DNA of 64,000 nucleotides, taken from contig NZ_JAPIVO010000005.1 in the NCBI RefSeq assembly GCF_026239655.1, forward strand, positions 186,001 to 250,000, in the 5' to 3' direction. Positions 27,064 to 36,506 of the stretch are shown here, in pieces (positions within the stretch are counted from its first letter, which is position 1; each line of letters begins with the position of its first letter). The notes beneath the pieces are model-generated. The model saw nothing but the letters and a program-made list of their open reading frames with translations, was not told where the DNA came from and ran no database searches. This DNA is from Pedobacter sp. MR2016-24. GTDB taxonomy: Bacteria > Bacteroidota > Bacteroidia > Sphingobacteriales > Sphingobacteriaceae. Both the position numbers and the translations under genes were made by a program.

Positions 27064-29787
27064 TTAAAATTTAATTGATAGTTCTGCGCCTACACTTGTA
27101 GGTACAGAAAGAGTTTGAACGGATTGGGTTGCAGTGTTGTAATACCTTGTTTTTACATTCAGAAAATTATTGGCATTGATGGAAAGCCGGATCTTTTTCC
27201 TGATCTCTTTGGCTATCCTTATAGAAAGATTGGCTACAGGAAATGGGATTGATACCTCACTATCTGAATTACTTTTATCTTCCAGATGGCCATAATCTTC
27301 ATTCTGCGGATCGAATACGGGAATTTCATAGCGATTCAAATCTTTGTCCATCCAGGCAATGGGCCTGTTAGTAGCCTGATTTGTTTTCTGCCTGGTCATC
27401 CAGCTGATATCTGCCAATAGATTAATCACAAAACCTAATTGAGGAATATGTGTGGCTGTACTGACTTTAGACATCAGGTTCCAATTGACCAACTCCGTTG
27501 GTGCATAAATGGCAATCCAGGCTTTTTTTCCTGCATCGATCATCGCTTGATTAGTCTGACGCATAGATTCCTCACTCAATTTGAAATAGCTATAATTGAT
27601 GGAGTTGTTCAGCGTGATGCTGGTTTCAATCGCTTTGATTTTTTTAGAAGAAATTGACCATTCCAGTCCGTAATTATCAGAATTGGTACTATTTCCCACT
27701 GTGTTTACTGTGGCTATGCGGGTAAAATAGTTGCCATTCGGTGTGGCAATTGGTTTACCACCTGTCAAGGTAGTAATAGTATATTCAGGTAAAGTGTAAA
27801 CCTTAAAATTTTCTTTAGTGCTAAAACCATCTTTGTCCTTTTTATAATAACCGAAGAATGAGGTGCTAAAGTATTTCTCTGAGATACGAATTCCCAGCTC
27901 CAATTGATTGGACTGACTGGATTTGAGATAGCCATTGTCTGGCAAAATTCTGTCTGTATAGAAAAGAGCAAGACTTTCATTCACGCTGCCATTGCTAACA
28001 CTTTTGATTGGAATATCTACATAGACAGGAGAGGGATAACGGTGAGCAAGTGATGGCCCTTTAGTGGATATACCATAAGCTGCATTCAGTTCTATTTTAT
28101 TATTGACCGTGTAAGACATATTCAAGCGGGGCTGTAAATTCGCCTGTCCGTTTTGAACGTCATAACGCAACCCTGGATTGAAGGTTAAGTCTTTATGCAA
28201 GATTTTGAGCTTGAAATTATCCTGCAGATAGAGACCATAATTGAAGATGTCGGGCAGACTTTCATAAGAGTAAGGTCGCTCGTTTTGGTAGTTACGATTT
28301 GCCCATCGGGGTACCGTAGGGTCGACAATGATACCCTGACCATGATTCCGAGCATAATATATGTTTGCGCCTATGCTCAGTTGATGCAATACTTTTCCTG
28401 TATATACTTCATTGGCTAAACTTATATTTCCATTGATATTGACAGGATTGCCTTTAATGTGCTCAACTGAAGTGTACTGACCGGGTATCAAATAACCTTC
28501 ATAAATAGCATTAGTGGTATCTTTATCTGCGATAGCGAGAGGTGAACTATTGAATCGTCGCTGAGAATAGGTTTCACTGTAGGCATTGCTGTAACCTACG
28601 CTCATGTCCAGTCTTTTGGCGATATTTCCTTTCAGATTTAACGAACTCCGGTTGCTAATACTGTAGCTCCTCGATTTAGCAAATGATTTGAGTAGCAGAT
28701 CATCATCCGGATCAAGCCGCACGTCATCAAACCTGGATGAATAGTCTACAGATAGCGTGTTTTTAAAATTTTTGAATAAATAGCTTGTCCACATCGCATT
28801 ACTGTTTACTCTGGTATATTTCTTAGTCAGGTCGCTCGGATCATCAAGACTACTCAGGTAATTTACACTCATGTTCAATGCTCCCCATTTTTTGCCCAGG
28901 ATATAACCTTTGGATAAAGAAAGATTGGTAGATGCACCATTGATCCTGGTTGAAAACTGATAAGGAGATTTTCCGGCCTGGCGATTAATGATTACCGCAC
29001 CTGAAGTAAGATCACCATATTTAGCACTGGCCACACCGGTAATAACTTCTATACTCTCAATATTATCTACTGGAATATCCCTGATATCCAGACCGGAAAA
29101 TGGAGTATCAAAAGTGCCGTATTTCTGGCTACCTATTTCTGATCCTGAAACACCAAACTTACCCACACTCCTGTTCTGCATATTTGCATTGTTCGACAGC
29201 TGGATATCATCTACAATAATTGCTGTACCAAAGGAGTTATTCATTGCCTGTAAACCTGTGGCCTCAGTTCTTAATGTAATGGTTTGTGGAGATTGCAGGT
29301 TGGGTGCCAGCGTCTTTTTTCCCGGCAGGTTATTCAGTACATCCGCCAGACTGAATGCCTGAATCTGATCCAGCGCGGGTCTGTCAAAAACGATAGATGA
29401 GTTTGATTGCTGCTTTTTCCTGACCTGATTAATCTCTACCTCAGCGAGTGTGAGACTTTCATCTTCTAAAATAAATACTGACACAGCGTCTGATACCTGA
29501 ACGGTTTTTTCGATAGTTTTCTTTCCAATAACCGCGATCTTCAGATTAATTTCAGGTGAAGCATATTGACGGGCTAAGCGAAAGAAAAAATACCCGGCGC
29601 TATCTGTAAATGTAGAGCGGTTTAGATTTTGTAGTAATACTGTGGCAAATTCCACAGGTTTAAGATTTGCATCTACTACCCTTCCTCTAACTTCAGAAGT
29701 TTGAGCGAAAGAGGATAGACACACAGGTAGTAACAATACAAATAGTAATGGTAATCTCAATTTAGAACGATTCTTGTTAAAACGCAA
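27064..29787 (-). CDS. TonB-dependent outer-membrane receptor
   Basis: Imports an unidentified ligand across the outer membrane. The 907 residues have a signal peptide (cut after SSFA, about 28), a carboxypeptidase D-like N-terminal domain (EVRGRVVDANLKPVEFATVLLQNLN, about 32-110), a plug (LADVLNNLPGKKTL through NIESIEVITGVASAKYGDLTSGAVIINRQ, about 140-270) and a barrel ending GAELSIKF. It lacks the SusC-specific features and looks like a siderophore/metal-complex type receptor. The start is TTG at 29785-29787: an in-frame stop lies four codons upstream and no ATG gives a signal peptide. It is the first gene of a tight four-gene operon. Confidence 0.9.
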   Translation of the reverse strand: MRFNKNRSKLRLPLLFVLLLPVCLSSFAQTSEVRGRVVDANLKPVEFATVLLQNLNRSTFTDSAGYFFFRLARQYASPEINLKIAVIGKKTIEKTVQVSDAVSVFILEDESLTLAEVEINQVRKKQQSNSSIVFDRPALDQIQAFSLADVLNNLPGKKTLAPNLQSPQTITLRTEATGLQAMNNSFGTAIIVDDIQLSNNANMQNRSVGKFGVSGSEIGSQKYGTFDTPFSGLDIRDIPVDNIESIEVITGVASAKYGDLTSGAVIINRQAGKSPYQFSTRINGASTNLSLSKGYILGKKWGALNMSVNYLSSLDDPSDLTKKYTRVNSNAMWTSYLFKNFKNTLSVDYSSRFDDVRLDPDDDLLLKSFAKSRSYSISNRSSLNLKGNIAKRLDMSVGYSNAYSETYSQRRFNSSPLAIADKDTTNAIYEGYLIPGQYTSVEHIKGNPVNINGNISLANEVYTGKVLHQLSIGANIYYARNHGQGIIVDPTVPRWANRNYQNERPYSYESLPDIFNYGLYLQDNFKLKILHKDLTFNPGLRYDVQNGQANLQPRLNMSYTVNNKIELNAAYGISTKGPSLAHRYPSPVYVDIPIKSVSNGSVNESLALFYTDRILPDNGYLKSSQSNQLELGIRISEKYFSTSFFGYYKKDKDGFSTKENFKVYTLPEYTITTLTGGKPIATPNGNYFTRIATVNTVGNSTNSDNYGLEWSISSKKIKAIETSITLNNSINYSYFKLSEESMRQTNQAMIDAGKKAWIAIYAPTELVNWNLMSKVSTATHIPQLGFVINLLADISWMTRQKTNQATNRPIAWMDKDLNRYEIPVFDPQNEDYGHLEDKSNSDSEVSIPFPVANLSIRIAKEIRKKIRLSINANNFLNVKTRYYNTATQSVQTLSVPTSVGAELSIKF

Positions 29788-29790
29788 AGA

Positions 29791-29803
29791 TGTATATTAT
29801 ACA
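29791..29803. promoter_or_regulatory. Palindrome at the start of the TonB receptor operon
   Basis: TGTATA-T-TATACA is a perfect 6-bp dyad around one base, ending four bases before the TTG start codon. Its place suggests an operator or a structure in the translation start region. Confidence 0.45.
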
Positions 29804-30057
29804 CTAAGTATCCAAACTATTTAGACTAAATCCATTTAATGAATTTTTTCCCACTTATTTCATGTTTTATCAATACTCAATACGCTGACCCCATTTATTT
29901 ATCAAAAAATTAACAATGAACTAAAGTTTCAAAACATTTTCAATGCTAAATCGTTATTATGTAATATATTTGATAAAAGAATTCCGCCTTTCGAGAATGT
30001 AACATTTCCGTTGGCATAGGAATTCAACTAAACAACAGACAGTTCACGCTTTTACTA

Positions 30058-30393
30058 ATGGATCTAAATCAGGATGTTACCGATCGCCAGCAGGAAATCA
30101 GGTTTTTTAAGTTAACGCTTTCACAAAGTTTGTTAACGGGCATTCTGATTACAATAATTGTGGTGCTAACTCTTCTATTATCGCTGATGGCGAAGGACAA
30201 AAACTTCATTATTGCTTACCTTGTGTATTTTTGTCCCGTAATTACATTATTTATTGGTGGATATGCATTTACTTATAAAGGGAAAGAATACCGGTCATCT
30301 CGCTTTTTATTCTACGTACTGTTTAGCTTAAGTGTTGTCATTTTAGCTGGTTTAGAACTATTGTCGGGTATGGGACAAGCGTACTCACATTAA
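30058..30393 (+). CDS. Small membrane protein, three predicted helices
   Basis: I do not recognise a family. The 111 residues start with a charged cytosolic segment (MDLNQDVTDRQQEIRFFK), then three hydrophobic helices at about 25-45, 51-71 and 83-102, and a short tail. The ATG is 85 bases after a TATATTTG -7-like element (29965-29972), so this gene probably opens the operon that continues through the lipoprotein and DUF4836 genes. Its neighbours are all envelope proteins. Confidence 0.65.
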   Translation: MDLNQDVTDRQQEIRFFKLTLSQSLLTGILITIIVVLTLLLSLMAKDKNFIIAYLVYFCPVITLFIGGYAFTYKGKEYRSSRFLFYVLFSLSVVILAGLELLSGMGQAYSH

Positions 30394-30401
30394 TCATCTG
30401 T

Positions 30402-30500
30402 ATGAATTTTAAATCATTAAACCCGTTAAATAAACTGTACCTGACAATCGTTATCGGTCTCACTGTTACTGTTTTGTTAAGGCTCTGCAATTTGATCTGA
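30402..30500 (+). CDS. Candidate 32-residue single-helix membrane peptide
   Basis: A 32-codon frame with ATG at 30402, eight bases after the previous stop, and TGA at 30498. The product is MNFKSLNPLNKLYL followed by a hydrophobic helix (TIVIGLTVTVLLRLC) and a short end. Position, spacing and one clear transmembrane segment support a genuine small protein in the operon. The next gene begins 33 bases later. I know no homologue. Confidence 0.45.
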   Translation: MNFKSLNPLNKLYLTIVIGLTVTVLLRLCNLI

Positions 30501-30533
30501 CCATGGTAAATAATCTTTAATCTTATATACTAC

Positions 30534-31211
30534 ATGCACTATAAAAAGTTCCTCTTTATTCTGATGCCCGCCATTTTATGCTGTTTCTCTTCATGTTTCC
30601 AGGTCATAGAGGAGATTAATGTAACCAGTAATGGTTCAGGAACAGTGACGCTTACAGTCAACCTCAGTTCCAGCAAAGCGAAAGTTGCTTCTATTATGTT
30701 ACTGGATAGTATTAATGGTTATAAGGTTCCTACAAAGCAAAAAATCCAGCAGGAAATGGATGAAGTTGTAGTCTATCTGAAGAATTCACCAGGCATTGGT
30801 AACGTCACAAAGAGGGTCGATTTTGTTAACTACATTGCAACGGTCAGTTTTTCCTTCCAGAATATCTCCAATATCAACAATATCAACCAACGCGTTTTAA
30901 AAAAGCTCAAGGTGAATGCAGTGAGCAACTCCTCCTATACCTATAACACGACAAGCAATATATTTCAACGTAATTATGCACATACTACACAGGCTGTATT
31001 ACAATATAACAAGTTAAAGCCGGAGGTTAAAAACGTCTTTAAAGAGGCTACGTATACTAGTATTTACCGGTTTGACCGCCCTGTGGTCAGCATGAGCAAT
31101 CCGCTGGCTAAAACCTCGAAGACAAAACGTGCAGTAATGCTCAATACAGGTATTTTAGGGCTGATCAATGGTAAAACCAATATTTCAAATAAAATAATAC
31201 TTTCAAAATAA
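30534..31211 (+). CDS. Lipoprotein of unknown function
   Basis: The 225-residue product has a lipobox CFSSC (Cys21). The mature part opens FQVIEEINVTSNGSGTVTLTVNLSSSKAKVASIMLLDSING, an LppM-like beta-sandwich pattern seen in other bacterial lipoproteins with an 'E-inv-G-sG' start. The second half has helices and an Asn-rich stretch (NISNINNINQR). It is the third gene of the operon, upstream of the DUF4836 gene by 57 bases. I have no firm family name. It may form an outer-membrane complex with the next two products. Confidence 0.65.
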   Translation: MHYKKFLFILMPAILCCFSSCFQVIEEINVTSNGSGTVTLTVNLSSSKAKVASIMLLDSINGYKVPTKQKIQQEMDEVVVYLKNSPGIGNVTKRVDFVNYIATVSFSFQNISNINNINQRVLKKLKVNAVSNSSYTYNTTSNIFQRNYAHTTQAVLQYNKLKPEVKNVFKEATYTSIYRFDRPVVSMSNPLAKTSKTKRAVMLNTGILGLINGKTNISNKIILSK

Positions 31212-31268
31212 GACTATATCAATCATAAATAAAAAGCTAATCTACTTAACAATCTTATCTGATATCTA

Positions 31269-33320
31269 ATGAACTATACTATTAAGTGTGCCGCAGCATC
31301 TATTTTATTGTCAGTTGCAACGATCCAAACAGAAGCGCAGGACCTGGCGCGCAGAATTCCATCCAATGCACTTGCCGTCGTAACTGTAAAAGGCGAGCAG
31401 CTTACACAGCTCATGTCTGTTGAAGAGTTCAACAGGACTTTTATGGGTGTAGCGCTAATTGATAAACTTTCTAATAAAAATAAGGGAGGAATGAACTCAT
31501 TGGATCAATTTGGCCTGGATCCGAATGCTACCTATTATTACTATAATCAAAGCAATGACAGTGTTACCTATAACTGCCTTTTGGCACCTGTGAAAAGTGC
31601 TGCACAAATTGATGAAGTGTATAAGCTGCATGGTAAAAAATTTGAACAGAATGGTGAACTGCGCTCACATTACAGCAAGGATAGCACGGGCATTACCTTA
31701 TGGAATGAGAAAATGGTGCTGTTTGTACTGGCAACTGGGAATAGCAAATATTTCTCCCGTCCTGAGGTAAGGGAACGTCTGGGACTACTCGCACCTGATT
31801 TTTCGGCTCCAAGTTATGCTGATGCCGTTGCAGATAGTAGTGTTGTGGTTACTGATGTTGATACCGTTGCTTATGGAGCACCAGCTGATGCAGCAGATAT
31901 TGTGGTTGTCGAGGCAGATTCTGCTCCACAGATTGTCATAGACCAGCCAAAACCAAAAAAAAGTGCCGTAAAATCCAAGACTAAATACAAAAAGAAGAAA
32001 TCCATAAAAAAACGCAGTGGAAAAAAGCCTAAAAAAAAGGCCGTAGTTGTGGTTCCTGAAGAGGATTACGCAGTAGACAGTACGATGGTTGCTACGGATA
32101 GTGGGTATGATAACTATACTCCCGATTCAAGTTTATATAAACATGATGACAAAATCAAAAATGCTTTAGCCGGAAAATGGGCTTATGCCATGGCAACTGC
32201 TTCTTTCAGCAAACAGCCTGACAGTTCGATTCTCGACAACAAAGATTTTGTGAAAAGTGTAGATAACAAAGCTGAAATGACCGTATGGATTTCCGGTGCA
32301 GAAGATTTAATGAATACTTATGTGCCTCAAAGCATTTTCAAAGGAGTCAATTTTCTGAAAGGTTATGGTAGCGCCAATGCAAAGTTATATCTGGAGGATA
32401 AATCTATCCGTTTAAGCACAGCATTAACGGTTAGTAATGAAATGGCGACCGTGTTTAATAAACTGAATAAAAGAAAGTTAAACAAGAAGTTTTTAAATTA
32501 TATCAATGAGGATAAAATGATAGGATACATGGCTTATGCGATGGATAGCAAGGCTTACCTGGAGGAATATCCTAAGCTGGTTTCGAAAATGTATGGTATC
32601 GTATTAAATGATGAAATCAACATGGCGACTGACCTCTTTTCATTGTTACTTGATGAAGAAGCGGTTAGTAAGGTACTGAAAGGTGATGCAATCTTTGTAT
32701 TCAATGGTTTATCGCAAAAAGAAGTTACTTATACCGCTAATGAGTATGATGAAGATAATTTTGAAACAAAGGAAGTAACTAAGACCAAACAGGAAACTTT
32801 ACCTGACTTCCTGTTCATGACCTCTAGCGAAGATACGCGGTTATTTGATAAACTGATTACTTATGGAATTAAGAAAAATGTAGTCATCGGTCATGAAAAA
32901 TATTTTGAGCTGAAAATGCCTAAAAGTCCGATGACAGTGTTTTTTGCGATTAAAGATGGGATCATATTTTTTGGTTCGGATGCAGCAGAAATGGAGCAGA
33001 TCGTCAACAATCGTTATACTGCGAAAATTTCTTCCATACATAAAAAGATCATTGGCGGAAACAATTATGCAAGTTATTTCAGCGCGAAAAAGCTGGCTGG
33101 AAAAATCCCCGTTGATGCGCTGGCAAGTAAGGAAAAGATGGATAAAACCAATAAAACTTTAAGTGAATTGGGAGACATATATCTAAAATCCTTACCAGCG
33201 AAAGGGAATACTTTTGCCGGAGAAGTAAGCATGGAAATTCCTGCAAATCAGAAAAATGCCTTAAAATACATTATGTCATTGCTGGAAAATTTAGATACAA
33301 AAAAAGCTGACCAACAATAA
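31269..33320 (+). CDS. DUF4836 family protein
   Basis: A large exported protein of unknown function. The 683 residues begin with a signal peptide (cut after QTEA, about 23) and the DUF4836 opening (LARRIPSNALAVVTVKGEQLTQLMSVEEFNRTFMG). A low-complexity insertion at about 190-290 has two parts: an Asp/Val/Ala-rich stretch and a very basic one (about 227-262, 17 or more Lys/Arg of 36). The C-terminal part (about 300-683) is a mixed alpha/beta fold with repeated NNYASYFSAKK-type segments. The next gene starts 5 bases after the stop and encodes a protein of similar design, so the two probably work together. Confidence 0.75.
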   Translation: MNYTIKCAAASILLSVATIQTEAQDLARRIPSNALAVVTVKGEQLTQLMSVEEFNRTFMGVALIDKLSNKNKGGMNSLDQFGLDPNATYYYYNQSNDSVTYNCLLAPVKSAAQIDEVYKLHGKKFEQNGELRSHYSKDSTGITLWNEKMVLFVLATGNSKYFSRPEVRERLGLLAPDFSAPSYADAVADSSVVVTDVDTVAYGAPADAADIVVVEADSAPQIVIDQPKPKKSAVKSKTKYKKKKSIKKRSGKKPKKKAVVVVPEEDYAVDSTMVATDSGYDNYTPDSSLYKHDDKIKNALAGKWAYAMATASFSKQPDSSILDNKDFVKSVDNKAEMTVWISGAEDLMNTYVPQSIFKGVNFLKGYGSANAKLYLEDKSIRLSTALTVSNEMATVFNKLNKRKLNKKFLNYINEDKMIGYMAYAMDSKAYLEEYPKLVSKMYGIVLNDEINMATDLFSLLLDEEAVSKVLKGDAIFVFNGLSQKEVTYTANEYDEDNFETKEVTKTKQETLPDFLFMTSSEDTRLFDKLITYGIKKNVVIGHEKYFELKMPKSPMTVFFAIKDGIIFFGSDAAEMEQIVNNRYTAKISSIHKKIIGGNNYASYFSAKKLAGKIPVDALASKEKMDKTNKTLSELGDIYLKSLPAKGNTFAGEVSMEIPANQKNALKYIMSLLENLDTKKADQQ

Positions 33321-33325
33321 ACAAG

Positions 33326-34594
33326 ATGACCCGCACGAAAAAAACTCTTTTTATATCAGCAGCAATAATCGTATTGCTGCTGATAGCGGGTTACGTTTAC
33401 CTGCAATTCAGAAAACATGATTCCTTTAAAGTCCATATTCATAAAGAAGCCTCACTCCTGCTGAAAGTTAATGTAGATGGTTTACTTTTCGAAATGGGTT
33501 ATAGCAATAAGCAGGACAAAAGTAATGCTCCCCGCGGACTGGCTGTTCCTGCCAATGTGTTTGTCTACAATTTGCGCACAAAGTCACCACTCACTTTTTT
33601 CTGCTCCCTCCCGGTAAAAGATACCACTGAACTGAGAAACTACCTCAGTAAAGTAATGGACGTATCATTTACAGGCCGGAACCCTGAGGGAGAGCTATCG
33701 GGGCGAAGCAAAGATGGCAGATTGACGGTACTGTATAATGCAAAAAATATTGCTTTCTCTTATAGCGTGCTGAAGGAGAATGTGACGGTCATCTTAAATG
33801 ATATCCTGGAAGGTAGAAATACGCTAAAAAATTCAGATCCAAAGATTCAGCAACTAAAAAACACCACAGCACACTTCTCTTATAGTTATGAAAAGTACAA
33901 CGGTGCAGGTAGTATTAAGGATAATCTTCTGGTGATGACAGGATTCTTTCCTATTGCCGGTCTGGGTGTACCTGATCAATCTTTGGAAAATAGGAACCTG
34001 ATCAGCAAACCTGCTCTAAAGATCTGGTTGAATGCTGATCTGAAACAGTTTTTTCACCAGAAAAACTTAGCGCTAAATACCTTTACATTACCTCTTGATT
34101 CGATAGCAAAGAATTATGGCGGCTACGCAGCACTGGAAGTAGGAAATTATACAACTCAGGAAAATCAGGAAGTTACTTATGAGTTTAATGAAGACTTTGA
34201 GAAGGTTCAAGTGCTCAAAACCAAAAAGGTAAACGTGCCGGACGTTAGCGTTCTTTTTAAAGGAAAAGCGACTCCCATGGTTCACTATCTGCATAAAAAT
34301 GATATCCTGCAGCATAACGTACTCAACAAAGAGTTATTCCCGCTATATAATGTATATACTGGAAATGACGAATCGACATTACTGTTTAGCACCGCAAAAA
34401 CAGCAAGAAAATCCCCGTCAATCCTTAACACACCATATTTTTTCTCCGCAAATATAGCATTCAATCAGATCAGGAAAATCAATCAATTTCCTATAATGAA
34501 TAGCTATATCAATCCATTTCAATACCTGAAAGCCAGGGCAAAAAAACAGGACGCTTCAACGGGGCAGTTTGACCTGGAACTCAAATTAAACTAA
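33326..34594 (+). CDS. Membrane-anchored protein related in layout to DUF4836
   Basis: The 422-residue product has one N-terminal membrane helix (about 9-27) and a long extracytoplasmic part. Short stretches recall the DUF4836 neighbour: HIHKEASLLLKVNVDGLLFEMG near the start, GSIKDNLLVMTGFFPIAG in the middle and FFSANIAFNQIRK at the end. It also has a coiled strand-rich middle (YGGYAALEVGNYTTQENQEVTYEF). I would call it hypothetical. It ends the operon and converges on the TruC-like gene with only 11 bases between stops. Confidence 0.65.
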   Translation: MTRTKKTLFISAAIIVLLLIAGYVYLQFRKHDSFKVHIHKEASLLLKVNVDGLLFEMGYSNKQDKSNAPRGLAVPANVFVYNLRTKSPLTFFCSLPVKDTTELRNYLSKVMDVSFTGRNPEGELSGRSKDGRLTVLYNAKNIAFSYSVLKENVTVILNDILEGRNTLKNSDPKIQQLKNTTAHFSYSYEKYNGAGSIKDNLLVMTGFFPIAGLGVPDQSLENRNLISKPALKIWLNADLKQFFHQKNLALNTFTLPLDSIAKNYGGYAALEVGNYTTQENQEVTYEFNEDFEKVQVLKTKKVNVPDVSVLFKGKATPMVHYLHKNDILQHNVLNKELFPLYNVYTGNDESTLLFSTAKTARKSPSILNTPYFFSANIAFNQIRKINQFPIMNSYINPFQYLKARAKKQDASTGQFDLELKLN

Positions 34595-34605
34595 TCAGCT
34601 AAGCG

Positions 34606-35286
34606 CTATAACCAGTTCATCAATTCCATTACACGGTTAAATTCATCATTCAATGATGCTTTCAAATGAATGGGTTCATTCGTTACCGGGTGAGTAAATT
34701 CCAGTTCCGAAGCATGTAATAACATTGTGGTCATCTCCCACTGTTCTTTAAAAAAACGGTTCTGTTTATTGCAGCCATGTTTACGATCGCCTATAATTGG
34801 ATAAAATATATGTGCGAAATGCCGCCGTAGCTGATGCATCCTGCCTGTTGTAGGTGTAGCTTCAACTAATGAATATCTTGATGTTGGATGTTGTCCCAGC
34901 GGGATATTTAGCTCTGCTCTTTTGAGCGTAACAAATGCGGTAAAGGCTTCCTGCATATTTCCATTTTCCTTTGCCAGCGGATAATCTATTTCCTGGCTAT
35001 CAGGAGCATGACCTCTTAGGATGGCAAGGTATTTCTTTTTGACTTCTGCATTTTGAAATTGCTGATGCATGGCTATTTCCGCGTCTTTATTGAATGCAAA
35101 AAGAAGCAGACCGCCCGTTTTACGATCCAGCCTGTGCACCGGACTCACATATTTGCCAATCTGATCTCTTAAGAGCTGCAGTGCAAATTCTTTCGCATCG
35201 GTGGCAATGGAAGAACGGTGCACTAATAAACCATGTGGTTTATTGATCGCTATTAGATGATCATCCTGGTATACAATTTCAAGCAT
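34606..35286 (-). CDS. truC: RluA-family pseudouridine synthase, TruC-like
   Basis: Converts uridine to pseudouridine in RNA; TruC members modify position 65 of tRNAs. The 226 residues lack an S4 domain. The catalytic block HRLDRKTGG (51-59) contains Asp54, and the other family motifs are NKPHGLLVHRSS (15-26) and RMHQLRRHFAHIFYPIIGDRKHG. Length and lack of an S4 domain favour TruC over RluA/C/D, but the exact target is inferred. It is read alone on the minus strand, between convergent and hypothetical genes. Confidence 0.8.
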   Translation of the reverse strand: MLEIVYQDDHLIAINKPHGLLVHRSSIATDAKEFALQLLRDQIGKYVSPVHRLDRKTGGLLLFAFNKDAEIAMHQQFQNAEVKKKYLAILRGHAPDSQEIDYPLAKENGNMQEAFTAFVTLKRAELNIPLGQHPTSRYSLVEATPTTGRMHQLRRHFAHIFYPIIGDRKHGCNKQNRFFKEQWEMTTMLLHASELEFTHPVTNEPIHLKASLNDEFNRVMELMNWL

Positions 35287-35322
35287 TATCTTTTTTCCGC
35301 GAAGATAGCTTAATTCTATTAT

Positions 35323-35760
35323 TTAACAGTAGTCATTCATGAAATCACCCTTAGCCCAGTTGCAGAGTACGTAGGTAAAAAAGGGAGGCAATTGGTAACC
35401 AGATAGCAGAACAGTATTGTAAACATTTTTCCTCAACATCGTATGGGGGTATGAGTGGGCATCTTTCTGATGTGGAACAGTAGCCATTTTTTTCAATATG
35501 TTATGGTTTAAATACCTTTCATCGATGCATTCCATTTCACAAAGTCTTTCCAGGATAGGTTGCACGTGCTGTTTAAAGGATATTCTCTCGGGTATACTAA
35601 AGAATTCTGTACGCTGATTAATGGGTAAGGAAGCGTTATCCTGTTGCGGATAATGGCTTTCTTCACACCCTGTTCCGGTCAGCGGATGCATGCGTAAACG
35701 CATGAGTTCTATGATCTCCTCTTCTGAAAAGGTTTTTGGCTGATTTGAAGTGTGCATCAT
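35323..35760 (-). CDS. Hypothetical protein (145 aa)
   Basis: A soluble 145-residue protein with no signal peptide or membrane segment. It starts MMHTSNQPKTFSEEEIIELMRLRMHPLTGTGCEESHY and contains three cysteines in the first two thirds and a tyrosine/aromatic-rich end (LSGYQLPPFFTYVLCNWAKGDFMNDYC). Two adjacent ATG codons are possible starts. I do not recognise the family. It is followed on the same strand by the TruC-like gene (36 bases), so they may be co-transcribed. Confidence 0.6.
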   Translation of the reverse strand: MMHTSNQPKTFSEEEIIELMRLRMHPLTGTGCEESHYPQQDNASLPINQRTEFFSIPERISFKQHVQPILERLCEMECIDERYLNHNILKKMATVPHQKDAHSYPHTMLRKNVYNTVLLSGYQLPPFFTYVLCNWAKGDFMNDYC

Positions 35761-35930
35761 TATTTTATTTATCTGAATCTTTGAAAAAAGGATTGATAAC
35801 TCAAAGAAACAAGATAAGGGTGAGGAATGACAGAGGGTTTAAACCTAATGTAAAAAGCAGGTGTTTTTACCTGTATGGTGATATAGTTCTTTTGTTTATT
35901 CTATCTTTACAAAAAACAAAACACAAATAA

Positions 35931-36506
35931 ATGGAACTGTCAGTACATGATAACAAAACTTTTGAAAAGGTAGTTTATGCAGAAAAAACAATCAAAGGCA
36001 GAGAGTTTCATGGCTGTACATTTATCAAGTGTGACTTTTCCAACAGCGATTTTTCTTATAATAAATTTGTGGACTGCATTTTTGAAGACTGTAATTTATC
36101 AATGATGAAATTCAACGGTACTACCTTAAGTAATGCGGAATTCAAAAGTTGCAAAATACTGGGGGTGAATTTTAGCGAGTGCCATGACTTTCTGTTTACG
36201 GTCCATTTCGATTCCTGCATTTTAGATTACGCTTCTTTTATGGGCAAAAAGATGCTGAAAACTAAGTTTGCCAAAACCTCACTTAAAGATGTAAGCTTTA
36301 CCCAGGCCAATTTAGCAGGCTCGGTATTTGATCAGACGGATCTGTTGGGTGCCGTATTCAGTCAGACAGACCTCAGCTCAGCCAACCTGATCAATGCTTA
36401 TAATTATTCCATTGATCCGGAGTTGAACATCATCAAAAAAGCGAGCTTCTCAGCACTGGGTATAGCTGGTTTATTGACAAAGTATCAGATTAAAATTGTT
36501 AGCTAA
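35931..36506 (+). CDS. Pentapeptide-repeat protein
   Basis: A right-handed beta-helix built of A(D/N)LxX repeats. Members such as Qnr and McbG mimic DNA to protect gyrase, but most are uncharacterised. The 191 residues show the repeat register throughout, for example FIKCDFSNSDFSYNKFVDCIFEDCNLS and SFTQANLAGSVFDQTDLLGAVFSQTDLSSANL, with a short break near the middle and a non-repeat C-terminal tail (SIDPELNIIKKASFSALGIAGLL). There is no signal peptide. Its 3' end overlaps the convergent DUF4349 gene by eight bases. A Qnr-like role is possible but not shown. Confidence 0.88.
   Translation: MELSVHDNKTFEKVVYAEKTIKGREFHGCTFIKCDFSNSDFSYNKFVDCIFEDCNLSMMKFNGTTLSNAEFKSCKILGVNFSECHDFLFTVHFDSCILDYASFMGKKMLKTKFAKTSLKDVSFTQANLAGSVFDQTDLLGAVFSQTDLSSANLINAYNYSIDPELNIIKKASFSALGIAGLLTKYQIKIVS

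Noticed and set aside
35836..35845. GGTTTAAACC palindrome in the divergent gap before the pentapeptide gene
   Set aside because: Ten bases only; common by chance in AT-rich DNA and not tied to a promoter.
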